The notes under the pieces were generated by a model. That model was not told where the DNA came from. It saw only the letters and a list, made by a program, of their open reading frames with translations, and ran no database searches. Both the position numbers and the translations under genes were made by a program. A stretch of DNA of 64,000 nucleotides from Pseudoalteromonas fuliginea (GTDB lineage: Bacteria > Pseudomonadota > Gammaproteobacteria > Enterobacterales > Alteromonadaceae), in NCBI RefSeq assembly GCF_000690055.1, contig NZ_JJNZ01000037.1:48840-112839 (forward strand), in the 5' to 3' direction. Of this stretch, positions 46,652-55,982 are shown piece by piece. The first letter of the stretch is position 1; every line of letters starts with the position of its first letter.

Positions 46652-47129
46652 TTTTGTTTTATTTCAAGCAGTGTGGTTTTTATCATTGCTGCTTGAGGCT
46701 GATTCGCTATTTTTTAGCGGATTAATTATTGTTTTAATGTTTTGTTTGTCAAAGCAGAAAAAACAAGACACCTTACTACTAATTAAAGCCCTACCTTTAG
46801 CAATGTTGTTAGAGTTTATAGCGGTAAAGTTAGGCTTGTTAGAATTTAAAGTTTATCCCTTTCCTCTATGGCTCGCCTTTTTATGGGTTGCATTATTACT
46901 TTCTTTAAACACCTCAATGATCTTTTTAGGTAGGTTAAAACTTTGGCAGGCCTTTTTAGTATGCATAGCTTTTGCGCCAGCAAGTTATTGGGCTGGGGGG
47001 CGCTTTGAAGTAATAAGTTTAGGCTTACCTTTATGGCAGTTTTGGCTCGTGTACGGTGCGCTTTGGTCTACTGTGTTTACTGCTATTCTTTTTATAAACC
47101 AAAAAATTAAGTTATTCATCAACCGCTGA
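46629..47129 (+). CDS. DUF2878 membrane protein
   Basis: This 166-residue inner-membrane protein has about five hydrophobic segments and the DUF2878 feature LRSVINFVLFQAVWFLSLL near the start. The ending SYWAGGRFEVISLG and PLWQFWLVYGALW also fits. The function is unknown, but the gene occurs with the CFA and FAD-oxidase genes in the same regulon. It overlaps the cfa stop by 23 bases with an ATG at 46629; a later ATG is not as well placed. Confidence 0.82.
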   Translation: MILRSVINFVLFQAVWFLSLLLEADSLFFSGLIIVLMFCLSKQKKQDTLLLIKALPLAMLLEFIAVKLGLLEFKVYPFPLWLAFLWVALLLSLNTSMIFLGRLKLWQAFLVCIAFAPASYWAGGRFEVISLGLPLWQFWLVYGALWSTVFTAILFINQKIKLFINR

Positions 47130-47156
47130 TCGCCCACAATTCCCATTTCGTAACAT
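47127..47156 (+). promoter_or_regulatory. ECF11 promoter before the chalcone-isomerase-like gene
   Basis: TGATCG-N18-TAACAT matches the promoters at 37864 and 38509 in word and spacing, 27 bp before the TTG start. The -35 overlaps the DUF2878 stop region. It gives the last two genes an independent ECF-driven transcript. Confidence 0.6.
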
Positions 47157-47182
47157 TACTCATTGACTCGAGGGAGCTTATT

Positions 47183-47671
47183 TTGAAACTTATACTAAAG
47201 GCAGTTACTTTTTATTTGCTTACAACTTCAATTGTTTTAGCTGACACACAGTTTAATAAAGTAGGCGAAGCACGAATGGAGTATTTATTTTGGGATGTAT
47301 ATGACGCGGTTTTATTTACCCCTTCAGGTAATTACAGCGCAGGAACGCATCCTATTAAATTTAAACTTACCTATTTACGTGACTTTGAAGCTAAAGAAAT
47401 CGTAAAAGCAACAAATGAGCAGTGGGAGCATATTGGAAAAAAAGAGCTAGCTGATAAATATGACAGTAAATTATTGTCTATTTGGCCTGATATTAAACAA
47501 GGCGATTCGCTAACGCTGATCACTAATGAGCAGGGTATGAGTACTTTTTATCATAATGATGAACAAATTGGTGAAATAAACGAACTTCAATTTTCGAGTG
47601 ACTTTTTAGCCATTTGGCTTGACGAAAAAACTTCTGAGCCAAAACTACGAAAGCAATTATTAGGGAATTAA
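47183..47671 (+). CDS. Chalcone isomerase-like exported protein
   Basis: This 162-residue protein has a signal peptide (about 1-19, ending VLAD) and a chalcone-isomerase-like fold, with VGEARMEYLFWDVYDAVLF near the N-terminus and FKLTYLRDFEAKEIVKAT. In bacteria this family binds fatty acids or is structural rather than a flavonoid enzyme. It begins with TTG at 47183, preceded by GAGGGAG at seven bases. It is driven by an ECF11-type promoter, so fatty-acid handling during photo-oxidative stress is plausible. Confidence 0.85.
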   Translation: MKLILKAVTFYLLTTSIVLADTQFNKVGEARMEYLFWDVYDAVLFTPSGNYSAGTHPIKFKLTYLRDFEAKEIVKATNEQWEHIGKKELADKYDSKLLSIWPDIKQGDSLTLITNEQGMSTFYHNDEQIGEINELQFSSDFLAIWLDEKTSEPKLRKQLLGN

Positions 47672-47672
47672 T

Positions 47673-48212
47673 ATGAATATATTAAACACGTTAAAAACAG
47701 CATTGATCTGCTTATCAGCTCTACTTTTAATTAGCTGTTCAGCGCCAAATGTTGAACATTATAAAAATACATCGCCAAACTTTGACTTTAAAACATTTTT
47801 TAGTGGAAATTTAAAAGCCTATGGTGTTGTACAAGACTTTAAGGGTGAATTGACCCGCAAGCTTGTCGTAGATATGAATGCAACGTGGGATGGTAACCAG
47901 GGTGTTATTGAGGAAGATTTTGTTTACGATGATGGTGAAACACAAAAACGTATTTGGAAAGTAACGCTTAATAACGATAACAGCCTAACGGGCACTGCTG
48001 ATGATGTTATTGGTGTAGCTAAAGGGAAAAGTAATGGCAGTGTATTTCATTGGAACTATAATGTTGAACTTGCATATGATGACAGCACTTTAAACGTTAA
48101 TTTTGACGATTGGATGTACTTGGTTACACAAACGCGCTTGATAAACCGCACATCTATTGTTAAGTTTGGTGTCGAGGTTGGGGAAGTGACCTTAGTTATC
48201 GAAAAAATATAG
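47673..48212 (+). CDS. DUF3833 lipoprotein
   Basis: This 179-residue protein is a DUF3833 family lipoprotein. The signal ends in the lipobox LISC at about residues 19-22. The body is beta-rich, with DFKTFFSGNLKAYGVVQDF and NFDDWMYLVTQTRLINRTSI. The gene starts one base after the chalcone-isomerase-like stop, and the two are generally found together. Outer-membrane or periplasmic location is likely. No catalytic site is apparent. Confidence 0.88.
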   Translation: MNILNTLKTALICLSALLLISCSAPNVEHYKNTSPNFDFKTFFSGNLKAYGVVQDFKGELTRKLVVDMNATWDGNQGVIEEDFVYDDGETQKRIWKVTLNNDNSLTGTADDVIGVAKGKSNGSVFHWNYNVELAYDDSTLNVNFDDWMYLVTQTRLINRTSIVKFGVEVGEVTLVIEKI

Positions 48213-48418
48213 TTTATTATGTTGCCTAAGTTGCACCAAAATTGTACTTAAATTAAGTTGTTGTTAACTCAACATGCTGTATTTTACCGAGAATTATTTA
48301 AATTTTATGTGTTTTTGAAGATTTTAAACAAAAAATGCAATTTGCTGTTGCTAACTGTTTAAAAATGCATAAAGATAGGATTTGCGAAGGCAAAATAATA
48401 ACGAATAGGAATCTAACA

Positions 48419-48694
48419 ATGAATAAAGCTCAATTAGTTGAAAAAATTGCTACTGATGCAGAAATCTCTAAAGCTGCCGCTACTCGTGCTCTTGACGCGT
48501 TTACCGGTGCTGTAACTTCTTCTTTAAAAGAAGGTGATTCAGTAGCGTTAGTTGGTTTTGGTACTTTCTCAGTAAAAGAACGTGCGGCACGTACTGGTCG
48601 TAACCCGCAAACGGGTGCTGAGATCCAAATCGCAGCAGCAACTATCCCAAGCTTTAAAGCAGGTAAAGGTCTTAAAGACCAAGTAAACCCTTAA
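48419..48694 (+). CDS. hupB: DNA-binding protein HU, beta type
   Basis: HU bends and packs DNA as a dimer. The 91-residue protein runs from the ATG at 48419, with AGGAATC upstream, to 48694. The frame is open to 48335, but homologues start [11 protein letters not shown]. The DNA-binding arm is [20 protein letters not shown] and the core [21 protein letters not shown] and [11 protein letters not shown] match E. coli HupB better than HupA. It is a monocistronic gene with its own terminator. Confidence 0.95.
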   Translation: MNKAQLVEKIATDAEISKAAATRALDAFTGAVTSSLKEGDSVALVGFGTFSVKERAARTGRNPQTGAEIQIAAATIPSFKAGKGLKDQVNP

Positions 48695-48714
48695 TAGGTT
48701 TAACAAATTAAATA

Positions 48715-48743
48715 AAAAAAGGGCTAATTAGCCCTTTTTTTTT
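48715..48743. terminator. Bidirectional terminator between hupB and ilvH
   Basis: The stem AAAGGGCTAA/TTAGCCCTTT is followed by TTTTTTTT on the plus strand and is preceded by AAAAAAA that reads as a T tract on the minus strand. It serves hupB and the convergent ilvIH operon. Confidence 0.9.
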
Positions 48744-48786
48744 ATCTATTAAAAAGCCAAATTTCAATGGCTTAATTATAGGTAAG

Positions 48787-49284
48787 TTATGCTTTTAAGG
48801 CTTTATCGCCTCTTCCTATGCCTACAGCACCTGAGCGCACAACTTCAATAATGTCAGTTTCATGTCGCAACGTATCTAAAAATGATTCTATCTTATCTGT
48901 GCTACTAACAAGTTGTAGGCTGTAACTTTGACGTCCCATATCTAAAATAGCGCCTTGGAAAACATCGACCACACGGGTTACTGCAGCACGGGTTGATTCA
49001 TCTTGCGCGAATACTTTAACTAATAAAAGCTCGCGTTCGATGTGACTCATCTCGGTTAAATCTATAATCTTTAATACATCAACAAGTTTATTAACTTGCT
49101 TTGTTATTTGCTCAACAACACGGTCATCACCCATGGTGGTAATAGTGATACGCGATAATGATTGATCATCAGTTGTACCTACAGTCAGGCTATCAATATT
49201 GTATGCACGTTGTGAAAAAAGCCCAACAATACGTGATAGAGCACCGGGTTCATTTTCTAATAATATAGATAAAATACGACGCAT
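48787..49284 (-). CDS. ilvH: Acetolactate synthase small (regulatory) subunit
   Basis: IlvH is the ACT-domain regulatory subunit that raises activity and gives valine feedback to the large subunit. At 165 residues it is the IlvH type rather than the short IlvM/IlvN. The N-terminal ACT domain (about 2-76) starts RRILSILLENEPGALSRIVG with the Gly/Asn pocket, and the C-terminal domain spans about 80-160. Its ATG overlaps the ilvI stop by one base (TAATG), so the two are translationally coupled. Confidence 0.95.
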   Translation of the reverse strand: MRRILSILLENEPGALSRIVGLFSQRAYNIDSLTVGTTDDQSLSRITITTMGDDRVVEQITKQVNKLVDVLKIIDLTEMSHIERELLLVKVFAQDESTRAAVTRVVDVFQGAILDMGRQSYSLQLVSSTDKIESFLDTLRHETDIIEVVRSGAVGIGRGDKALKA

Positions 49285-51008
49285 TATGCTTTTACTCCTT
49301 TACGTAACCACATCTCATCAATGCCACCTAATTTAATTTGCATTGGATATACATGCTCTTTTTCGTCGACAAGAATATCTAAAAAGACTAAGCGGTCGTT
49401 TATGCTCATCGCCCTGTCAATTGCAGGTTGTAGTTCATCAAGCGTATTTACTTGAATACCTACATGTCCGTAGCTTTCAACTAACTTAACAAAATCAGGG
49501 AGGGAATCCATATAAGATGATGAATGGCGTCCGCCGTAAACCATATCTTGCCATTGACGTACCATACCTAAAGAGCGGTTATTAAGTGATACAACTTTTA
49601 CCGCAAGGTTGTACTGTAAACAGGTAGATAGTTCTTGGATATTCATTTGAATAGAGCCATCACCTGTAATACATACAGATTCTTTATCCGGAAAGGCTAG
49701 CTTTACACCCATTGCAGCAGGTAAACCAAAGCCCATAGTGCCTAGGCCGCCTGAATTTATCCACTGACGAGGATGCTTAAATGGGTAGTATTGCGCTGCA
49801 AACATTTGGTGCTGACCAACGTCAGAACTTACGTAAGCATCGCCATTAGTGGCTTTATAAACAGCTTCTATCACGGCTTGTGGTTTAATTTTTTCGCCAT
49901 CAGTGTTGTAGCTTAAACATTTTTGTTCGCGCCAGCTGATAATTTGACGCCACCAATCTTCTTGTGCGCTGCGGTCGATTTTAATTGGGCTTTTATCTAT
50001 ACCTGCTTGTAGTTGCTCCAGCACCGTTGCTAAGCAACCCACAACGGGAATATGCGCTTTGATTGTTTTAGAAATAGAGGTTGGGTCTACATCTACATGT
50101 ACAATTGTGGCATTAGGGCAAAACTTTTGAACATTATTAGTTACCCTGTCATCAAATCGGGCACCTAATGCCAAAATAACATCAGCGTTAGCCATTGCTT
50201 TGTTTGCTTCTAGTGTACCGTGCATGCCTAGCATACCGACAAAGTTAGGGTGCACACCTGAAATACCACCCAATCCCATTAGTGTGTTTGTAATTGGCGC
50301 ATTTAACGATTCAACTAAGTGTGTTAATTGCTCTGACGTGTTTGAAATAACAATGCCGCCACCCGAATAAATAACGAGCTTTTTAGCTTCTAAAATGGCA
50401 GTAACAGCTTTTCGAATTTGCTTAGAGTGACCTTTAGTATTAGGACTGTATGTTCTAAGTTCTGTTGTTTGAGGAAATTCGTATTCAAACTTAATCGCAG
50501 GGTTTAGCATGTCTTTAGGGAGTTCAACTACAACTGGGCCTGGACGACCTGTACTGGCTATATAAAAGGCTTTAGCGAGTATTGCAGGGATATCCTGCGC
50601 ACTTCTACAATTAAAGCTGTGTTTAACTATAGGGCGAGAACAGCCAACAATATCAGTTTCTTGGAATGCATCGTCACCAATTAAATTTGTAGGTACTTGG
50701 CCTGATAATACAACCATAGGAATTGAATCCATGTAGGCCGTTGCAATACCTGTAATACAGTTTGTAGCGCCAGGGCCTGAGGTTGCAAGCACAACACCCA
50801 CGTCACCAGTTGCTCGTGCATAGCCGTCGGCCATATGCGTAGCAGCTTGCTCGTGACGCACGAGTATGTGTTCAATATCATCTTGTTGAAAAAGTGCATC
50901 GTATAAATCTAATACTGAACCACCGGGGTAGCCAAATATGTATTTAACCTTTAAATCTTTTAATGCCTGAACAACTAGTTCAGAACCATTATATTCTTGT
51001 TTGCTCAT
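49284..51008 (-). CDS. ilvI: Acetolactate synthase large (catalytic) subunit
   Basis: IlvI uses ThDP, FAD and Mg to join pyruvate to pyruvate or 2-oxobutyrate, the first common step of branched-chain amino-acid synthesis. The 574-residue protein has the catalytic Glu53 in [16 protein letters not shown], the FAD-binding middle domain, and the ThDP motif [15 protein letters not shown] with [12 protein letters not shown]. An ATG at 51014 is also in frame, but GAGGA lies directly on it, and gives good spacing only to the ATG at 51008. A leader peptide and attenuator precede the gene. Confidence 0.96.
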   Translation of the reverse strand: MSKQEYNGSELVVQALKDLKVKYIFGYPGGSVLDLYDALFQQDDIEHILVRHEQAATHMADGYARATGDVGVVLATSGPGATNCITGIATAYMDSIPMVVLSGQVPTNLIGDDAFQETDIVGCSRPIVKHSFNCRSAQDIPAILAKAFYIASTGRPGPVVVELPKDMLNPAIKFEYEFPQTTELRTYSPNTKGHSKQIRKAVTAILEAKKLVIYSGGGIVISNTSEQLTHLVESLNAPITNTLMGLGGISGVHPNFVGMLGMHGTLEANKAMANADVILALGARFDDRVTNNVQKFCPNATIVHVDVDPTSISKTIKAHIPVVGCLATVLEQLQAGIDKSPIKIDRSAQEDWWRQIISWREQKCLSYNTDGEKIKPQAVIEAVYKATNGDAYVSSDVGQHQMFAAQYYPFKHPRQWINSGGLGTMGFGLPAAMGVKLAFPDKESVCITGDGSIQMNIQELSTCLQYNLAVKVVSLNNRSLGMVRQWQDMVYGGRHSSSYMDSLPDFVKLVESYGHVGIQVNTLDELQPAIDRAMSINDRLVFLDILVDEKEHVYPMQIKLGGIDEMWLRKGVKA

Positions 51009-51035
51009 CCTCATTCCTCTGTGCGCTTTTTATGC

Positions 51036-51069
51036 ATAAAAAAACCCCCGCGTAGTGCGAGGGTTTTTA
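51036..51069 (-). terminator. Attenuator terminator of the ilvIH leader
   Basis: On the minus strand, CCCTCGC and GCGGGGG pair over an ACTA loop with one G-U pair, followed by TTTTTTT. It lies between the leader-peptide stop and ilvI, where ribosome position on the leader would choose it or an alternative fold. Confidence 0.85.
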
Positions 51070-51086
51070 AAAAGCAGTATCACCTT

Positions 51087-51158
51087 TTAATACATCCCCG
51101 CTGGGCTTATAACTAAGACCAGTACGAGTACGACTAAAAGATTAATGTGTGTGTTCAT
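51087..51158 (-). CDS. ilv leader peptide (branched-chain attenuation)
   Basis: The minus-strand frame from the ATG at 51158 encodes 23 residues, MNTHIN followed by an LLVVLVLVLVI tract of eleven branched-chain residues, then SPAGMY. Four Leu, six Val and one Ile in a row in a short peptide followed by a terminator hairpin is the classic attenuation leader of ilv operons. Starvation for charged tRNA-Leu, -Val or -Ile would stall the ribosome on the tract and favour readthrough into ilvIH. It is too short for standard gene finding. Confidence 0.9.
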   Translation of the reverse strand: MNTHINLLVVLVLVLVISPAGMY

Positions 51159-51495
51159 AGTTTTTACTCTACTTAGCAAAACACTGCTTTTAAATTAAAA
51201 ATTCTGTATAGGTTTATTTTTAAGGGTTTTGAGCCTTTATGTCAACCTTGAAAGCGGTTTTTTGCATTTTAAATTCGTTTTGTGGCTTTTTTTAATTTAA
51301 ATCTGCAGAAACTCTGTGTTTAACTGAGTTTACTAGCAGAAATTATGCACTTTAGGTTGTGGGTTCGATTTTAGATATAAAAATAGTGAGAGACCATTAA
51401 CTTTTATTGCATATGTTAACTATATGTTTTTATCGCCTGTTTAAATTCCTATTATTAGGTATGATTACTACATAATTATGTTTGAGGAAGACACA
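51159..51495. other. Intergenic region between ilv leader and M6 protease gene
   Basis: These 337 bp hold the divergent promoters of the ilv leader and the protease. They are A/T-rich with long A and T runs and no clear -35/-10 pair. The protease ribosome site GAGGAAG is at 51484-51490. Confidence 0.4.
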
Positions 51496-54400
51496 GTGAA
51501 AAAAGTGATGTTAATTGCGCTTTTAACTACGCTATTAAGCCCAATAGTGGCAGCTAATAATATAAGTCCGCATGATGTTGGTATAACTAACGAAGAACGT
51601 ATTTTATATTGGCTTAAAAAAAGAGACCAAATATCTTCAAGTGAGTTAGATAGTTCATTTAAGTCATATATGAGTAATAAAGAAGCTGCCAATCACTCAA
51701 TTAAAAATGGCTTTAGGCAATTTAAATCCTCCTCCAACGTTTTTTCAAACACAAATAAACAGCAGGTTGCTTTTTCAACGTCACTAGTGCCAGATCAAAG
51801 TGTTAATGATGTAAAAGTGTTAGCTATCTTAATTGATTTTCCTGATCTAAAACATGACGACAATCAGCTTGTAGAGCAAGACACCGACATGTTTTACGCT
51901 GAATATTCAACTGAGCACTATCAGCAAATGCTTTTTAATACTCAAGGTTATACGGGCCCTGATGGACAAAGCTTAAAAACGGCTGCTGATTATTATAAAG
52001 TGGCTTCGGGGAACAGCTTAAACTTTAACGGACAGGTATATGGCTGGGTAACCGCTGATAGCAATGCAAAAATATATGGTGAGCGCCAAGGCAGTACACG
52101 GGATATAAATGCACCCGCTTTAATTAAAGAGGCTGTGGAGAAGGCGGTTGCAAAGTTTAATATTAATTTAGCGGATTATGATTTAACCGATTTAGATGAT
52201 ATTGATGGCGACGGTATTGTTAATGAACCTAATGGCATCATTGACCATGTAATGATTTTTCATTCAAGTATTGGTGAGGAAGCAGGTGGCGGTTACCTAA
52301 GCACCGATGCTATTTGGTCGCACCGCTACTATGTGTTTGATGAAAATAGCGGGCCGAGCGAGATTGCAGGCAGCAATATTAAGCTCTTTGGTTATACCAT
52401 TAACCCTATTGATGCAGGGATTGGTGTGGTAGTGCATGAGTTTGGACATGACTTAGGATTATTGGATGAATACGACTTGCAATCTAACACGGTAGGTGAA
52501 CCCGTCGCGTCTTGGTCAGTTATGTCGACAGGAAGTTGGGCTGGTTCGCCAAGAGGCTCAGAGCCGGTTATGTTTAGTCCTTATGCGCTTGAGTATTTAC
52601 AAAAACGATACCGGGGTAACTGGGTTAACCAGCTTACGCTTGATATGGATGAGATAGAGGCTAACTCACAGCAAACATTAATTAATACTGCGAGTATTTC
52701 ACAACTGCAAAATCAAATAAAAATAACACTGCCACCAAGGCTCGAAAAATTTAGGGCTCCAGTAGAAGGTGATTTTCAATACTATTCAAATACGGGCGAC
52801 AATATTAGCAACAGCTTAGCGAATACAATAGCGCTACCAAGCACAACTGAGACACTTACTTTAAGCTTTATTGCTTATTACAGTATTGAGCGCGATTACG
52901 ATTTAGTTCAAGTAAAAGTAAATGGCGAGCCAATCGCGAGTAATTATACGCAAGCGCTTAATCCATACTACGGTGATATTGGTCCGTATATCTCAGGTGA
53001 TTCATTTCTTAATAGTGATGCTAAGCAACCTAACGGCTATTTAACCCATAAATTTGATTTATCAGCTTATGCTGGGCAAACAATTGATTTAAAAATTGAA
53101 TACATAACAGATGCGAACACACATTATTATGGTTTTGTTGTTGATGATATGCGCATTGAGCAAAGTGATACTTTAATTTGGCAAAATAATGCACAAGATC
53201 AAGTTAACACTGAGTTTAATGGCTTTGAAAAAATTGGTAATTACACATATGCATCACCATCACATTACTATTTACAATTACGTTCATACACAGACGTTGA
53301 CAGTAGCTTACAAGCAGAGCAGTACTCACCGGGGTTATTATTGTGGTACAGCAATGAATCTCAAGCAGATAATAATACTACCGAGCATCCAGGCAGTGGT
53401 TTTGCATTAGTGGTAGATGCCGATCAGCGCTCAATAAATAAAGGCAGTACGCAAACTCCGGCTGCTTCAGCAATTCAAATACGTGATGCTGCTTTTAGTC
53501 TATACCAACAAAGGGCAGGGTTAGGTGATGATGATTTATCAGCTATCACCCAGTTCACTGATAAAAACGATTATAGCTTTTCAGCACAAAAACCATCGGG
53601 TGTTATGCTTCCACAGGTTGGTTTTGGGTTTAATATTATAAATCAGTCAGCTGATAGTGAAGACATAGAAGTAGAGCTTAATTACGATGTCACTAAGGGT
53701 ATTAATTTTACCAAAACAGGTTTAACCGTTAATTTTAATGTAGAAGGTTTTGCACTCACGCCTTCGGATACATTTACGTGGAATTTTGATGATGGTAGCT
53801 CAAGCATAGAGTTAACCCCTACTCATGAATACCAAGACTATGGCACTTACAACGTTGAGTTTATGGCAAGTAATGGTACTTCAGATCAAGTAGCTGTAGT
53901 TCAAGTTACACTAGCTGAACCATTATCTGTAAATGAAATTGAATATGAAATAAACCAAGGAACTTTAACAGCTGAGGCTTCGCTTACAGGTGGGGTCGCA
54001 CCGTATACTTATAATTGGCAGCTAGGGGATGGAAGTATTTTAACGACGCAATCGCTTACTTATAATTATTTATACTCTGGTGATTACCAAGTAACGCTTA
54101 CAGTGACAGATAACGAAGGCACGGAGCAAACTAAAGCGATTGATGTAACTGCAACTGTTCCGCTTAGCATAAACGCAAACGCTACCGTTAGTGATTTAAG
54201 CGCACAATTTAATGCCCAAGTAACCGGCGGCTTTAATAGTTATACTTACAGTTGGGATTTTGGTGATGGCAGTGCGTTATCAAATTTACAAAACCCAAGG
54301 CATACTTATCAAGCTGGCGGGACATATAACGTAACGTTGAATGTTACTGATACTCAAACCAATGATACTTTTACTAAAGAGTTATCTGCTACTGTGCAAA

Positions 54401-54516
54401 AACAACAAAGTAGTTCGGGGTCAAGTGGCGGATCACTTTCAGGTTTATTAGGATTACTACTTTTGGGCTTATTTAGGTTTAATACTAACTTGCATAAATA
54501 CACTAGGTTAGTATAA
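51496..54516 (+). CDS. Secreted M6-type metalloprotease with PKD domains
   Basis: From the GTG at 51496, with GAGGAAG upstream, the protein is 1006 residues; an ATG 18 bases earlier is less likely. A signal peptide of about 20 residues precedes a propeptide and the M6 (immune inhibitor A-like) catalytic domain at about 95-370. The zinc motif is HEFGHD, with His314, Glu315 and His318, followed by LGLLDEYD. A jelly-roll region follows, then three PKD domains at about 735-970 (FTWNFDDGSSS, YNWQLGDGSI, YSWDFGDGSA). The C-terminus has SSGSSGGSLSGLLGLLLLG, like a GlyGly-CTERM sorting tail, but then continues for about a dozen residues. It degrades extracellular protein. Confidence 0.92.
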   Translation: MKKVMLIALLTTLLSPIVAANNISPHDVGITNEERILYWLKKRDQISSSELDSSFKSYMSNKEAANHSIKNGFRQFKSSSNVFSNTNKQQVAFSTSLVPDQSVNDVKVLAILIDFPDLKHDDNQLVEQDTDMFYAEYSTEHYQQMLFNTQGYTGPDGQSLKTAADYYKVASGNSLNFNGQVYGWVTADSNAKIYGERQGSTRDINAPALIKEAVEKAVAKFNINLADYDLTDLDDIDGDGIVNEPNGIIDHVMIFHSSIGEEAGGGYLSTDAIWSHRYYVFDENSGPSEIAGSNIKLFGYTINPIDAGIGVVVHEFGHDLGLLDEYDLQSNTVGEPVASWSVMSTGSWAGSPRGSEPVMFSPYALEYLQKRYRGNWVNQLTLDMDEIEANSQQTLINTASISQLQNQIKITLPPRLEKFRAPVEGDFQYYSNTGDNISNSLANTIALPSTTETLTLSFIAYYSIERDYDLVQVKVNGEPIASNYTQALNPYYGDIGPYISGDSFLNSDAKQPNGYLTHKFDLSAYAGQTIDLKIEYITDANTHYYGFVVDDMRIEQSDTLIWQNNAQDQVNTEFNGFEKIGNYTYASPSHYYLQLRSYTDVDSSLQAEQYSPGLLLWYSNESQADNNTTEHPGSGFALVVDADQRSINKGSTQTPAASAIQIRDAAFSLYQQRAGLGDDDLSAITQFTDKNDYSFSAQKPSGVMLPQVGFGFNIINQSADSEDIEVELNYDVTKGINFTKTGLTVNFNVEGFALTPSDTFTWNFDDGSSSIELTPTHEYQDYGTYNVEFMASNGTSDQVAVVQVTLAEPLSVNEIEYEINQGTLTAEASLTGGVAPYTYNWQLGDGSILTTQSLTYNYLYSGDYQVTLTVTDNEGTEQTKAIDVTATVPLSINANATVSDLSAQFNAQVTGGFNSYTYSWDFGDGSALSNLQNPRHTYQAGGTYNVTLNVTDTQTNDTFTKELSATVQKQQSSSGSSGGSLSGLLGLLLLGLFRFNTNLHKYTRLV

Positions 54517-54533
54517 ACGTAGTTAGCAAACAT

Positions 54534-54563
54534 AAAAAAGCCCGCTAAATTAGCGGGCTTTTT
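54534..54563. terminator. Bidirectional terminator between the protease and idh genes
   Basis: The stem GCCCGCTAA/TTAGCGGGC, flanked by AAAAAA and TTTTT, ends both the plus-strand protease gene and the minus-strand dehydrogenase gene. Confidence 0.9.
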
Positions 54564-54583
54564 AAATTAATAACAAATATTAA

Positions 54584-55591
54584 TTATAAACGGTCAATTA
54601 CTGATTGAGTGAAATCAGTTGTACCGTGGCTGCCACCTAAATCGCGAGTTGTACGGTCGCCTGATTTAATTACATCAGCAACAGCACTACGAATACGCTC
54701 TGCTGTATCGCCCATATTTAAATGCTCAAGCATTTGAATAGATGCTAAAATTACAGATGTTGGGTTAGCTAGGTTTTTGCCTGCAATATCAGGCGCGCTA
54801 CCATGTACAGCTTCAAAAATTGCTGCGTCTTCACCAATGTTAGCACCAGGTGCCATACCTAAACCGCCAACTAAACCAGCACAAAGGTCAGATAAAATAT
54901 CACCAAATAAGTTAGTCGTAACAATTACGTCAAACTCTTCAGGTGTCATTACCAGCTTCATACATGTAGCATCAACAATCATTTCATTTGATTCAATTTG
55001 TGGGTAACGCTCTGCTACTTCACGTGCTACTTTTAAAAACAAACCAGATGTTGATTTTAAAATGTTAGCTTTATGAACGGCAGTTACTTTTTTACGACCT
55101 TCGCGTACCGCTAGCTCGTATGCAAAAGTTACGATTTTTTCTGCGCCTTCACGCGTAATTATCGATTTTGCTTGTGCTTCATTTCCGTCTTCACTTACTA
55201 CTTGGCCAGCACCTGAGTACATACCTTGGGTGTTTTCACGAATAGTAATGATATCAATATCGTCGTAACGCGCTTTAGTACCAACAAATGATTTAACTGG
55301 GCGTACGTTAGCGTATAAACCAAATTGCTTACGAAGCGTTACGTTAATAGACGTAAAACCTTCACCTACAGGCGTAGTTAAAGGACCTTTTAATGTGATT
55401 TTGTTTCTAGCAATGGTATCAACCGTTTCTTGCGGAAGTAACTCACCTGTTTTTTCAAGTGCTGCAAGGCCTGCATCAACAAATTCATAATCAAAGTCGC
55501 AACCTGCGGCTTTTAATATTTCAAGTGCTGAGTCGATAATGCTCGGACCGATGCCGTCGCCTTTGATCACTGTGATGGTTTGTTTGGCCAT
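54584..55591 (-). CDS. Isocitrate dehydrogenase, NAD-dependent type
   Basis: This 335-residue enzyme oxidises isocitrate to 2-oxoglutarate in the TCA cycle. Its start at 55591 (MAKQTITVIKGDGIGPSI) follows AAAGGAAAAG; the frame is open to 55624 but that extension is unlikely. Family motifs are INVTLRKQFGLYANVRPV, ENTQGMYSG and VTTNLFGDILSDL. HGSAPDIAGKNLANP carries Asp where NADP enzymes have Lys, so NAD should be used. The short length also fits the NAD-type rather than E. coli Icd (416). It is a single-gene unit. Confidence 0.9.
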   Translation of the reverse strand: MAKQTITVIKGDGIGPSIIDSALEILKAAGCDFDYEFVDAGLAALEKTGELLPQETVDTIARNKITLKGPLTTPVGEGFTSINVTLRKQFGLYANVRPVKSFVGTKARYDDIDIITIRENTQGMYSGAGQVVSEDGNEAQAKSIITREGAEKIVTFAYELAVREGRKKVTAVHKANILKSTSGLFLKVAREVAERYPQIESNEMIVDATCMKLVMTPEEFDVIVTTNLFGDILSDLCAGLVGGLGMAPGANIGEDAAIFEAVHGSAPDIAGKNLANPTSVILASIQMLEHLNMGDTAERIRSAVADVIKSGDRTTRDLGGSHGTTDFTQSVIDRL

Positions 55592-55979
55592 TGACTTTTC
55601 CTTTAAAGATTTTGATTTGCACATAAATTATTACTCTGAGAGAGTAACAGCTTGTTAGGTCATTTATGTGAATGGGATTGAAAATTGTAAGGGCGCATTT
55701 ATACCAACTTATCGCCCATTTTGCCAGTTTATACTACAAATACTGGGTATAAATTGTATTTATAATGGAAATAAAAAGACTAAATAACCTGAACACAGAT
55801 ATAAGATATTTACTAACATATTGAACCATAATGATATTTAAAATTATTTTTCTAGCCAGAGATTTTCAATGAAAAAAGGCGAATTTGCGCGTCATTAGCT
55901 TGCTTATTGCAAGTAGATTAAACGCAGTTAGCGTCAGGTTTAATCCCTCAAATTGATTAAGTATTATTACGGATTGGTA
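55592..55979. other. Intergenic region with repeat copy B
   Basis: The 388 bp between idh and the next minus-strand gene hold the dispersed repeat at 55921-55982 and a small hairpin CTTGC/GCAAG at 55899-55913. A TTATACCAAC word at about 55701 also occurs near the window end. No ORF or RNA gene is evident. The idh promoter should be near 55600-55700. Confidence 0.5.
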
Positions 55980-55982
55980 TTA
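55921..55982 (-). repeat. Dispersed intergenic repeat, copy B
   Basis: It matches copy A at 19878-19938 with about six differences and lies in the same orientation. The upstream GCGCGTCATTAGCTTGC stretch may extend the element. Confidence 0.75.

Noticed and set aside
51355..51380. GTGGGTTCGATTTTAG, resembling a tRNA T-arm
   Set aside because: No acceptor stem, anticodon arm or D-arm can be formed around it.
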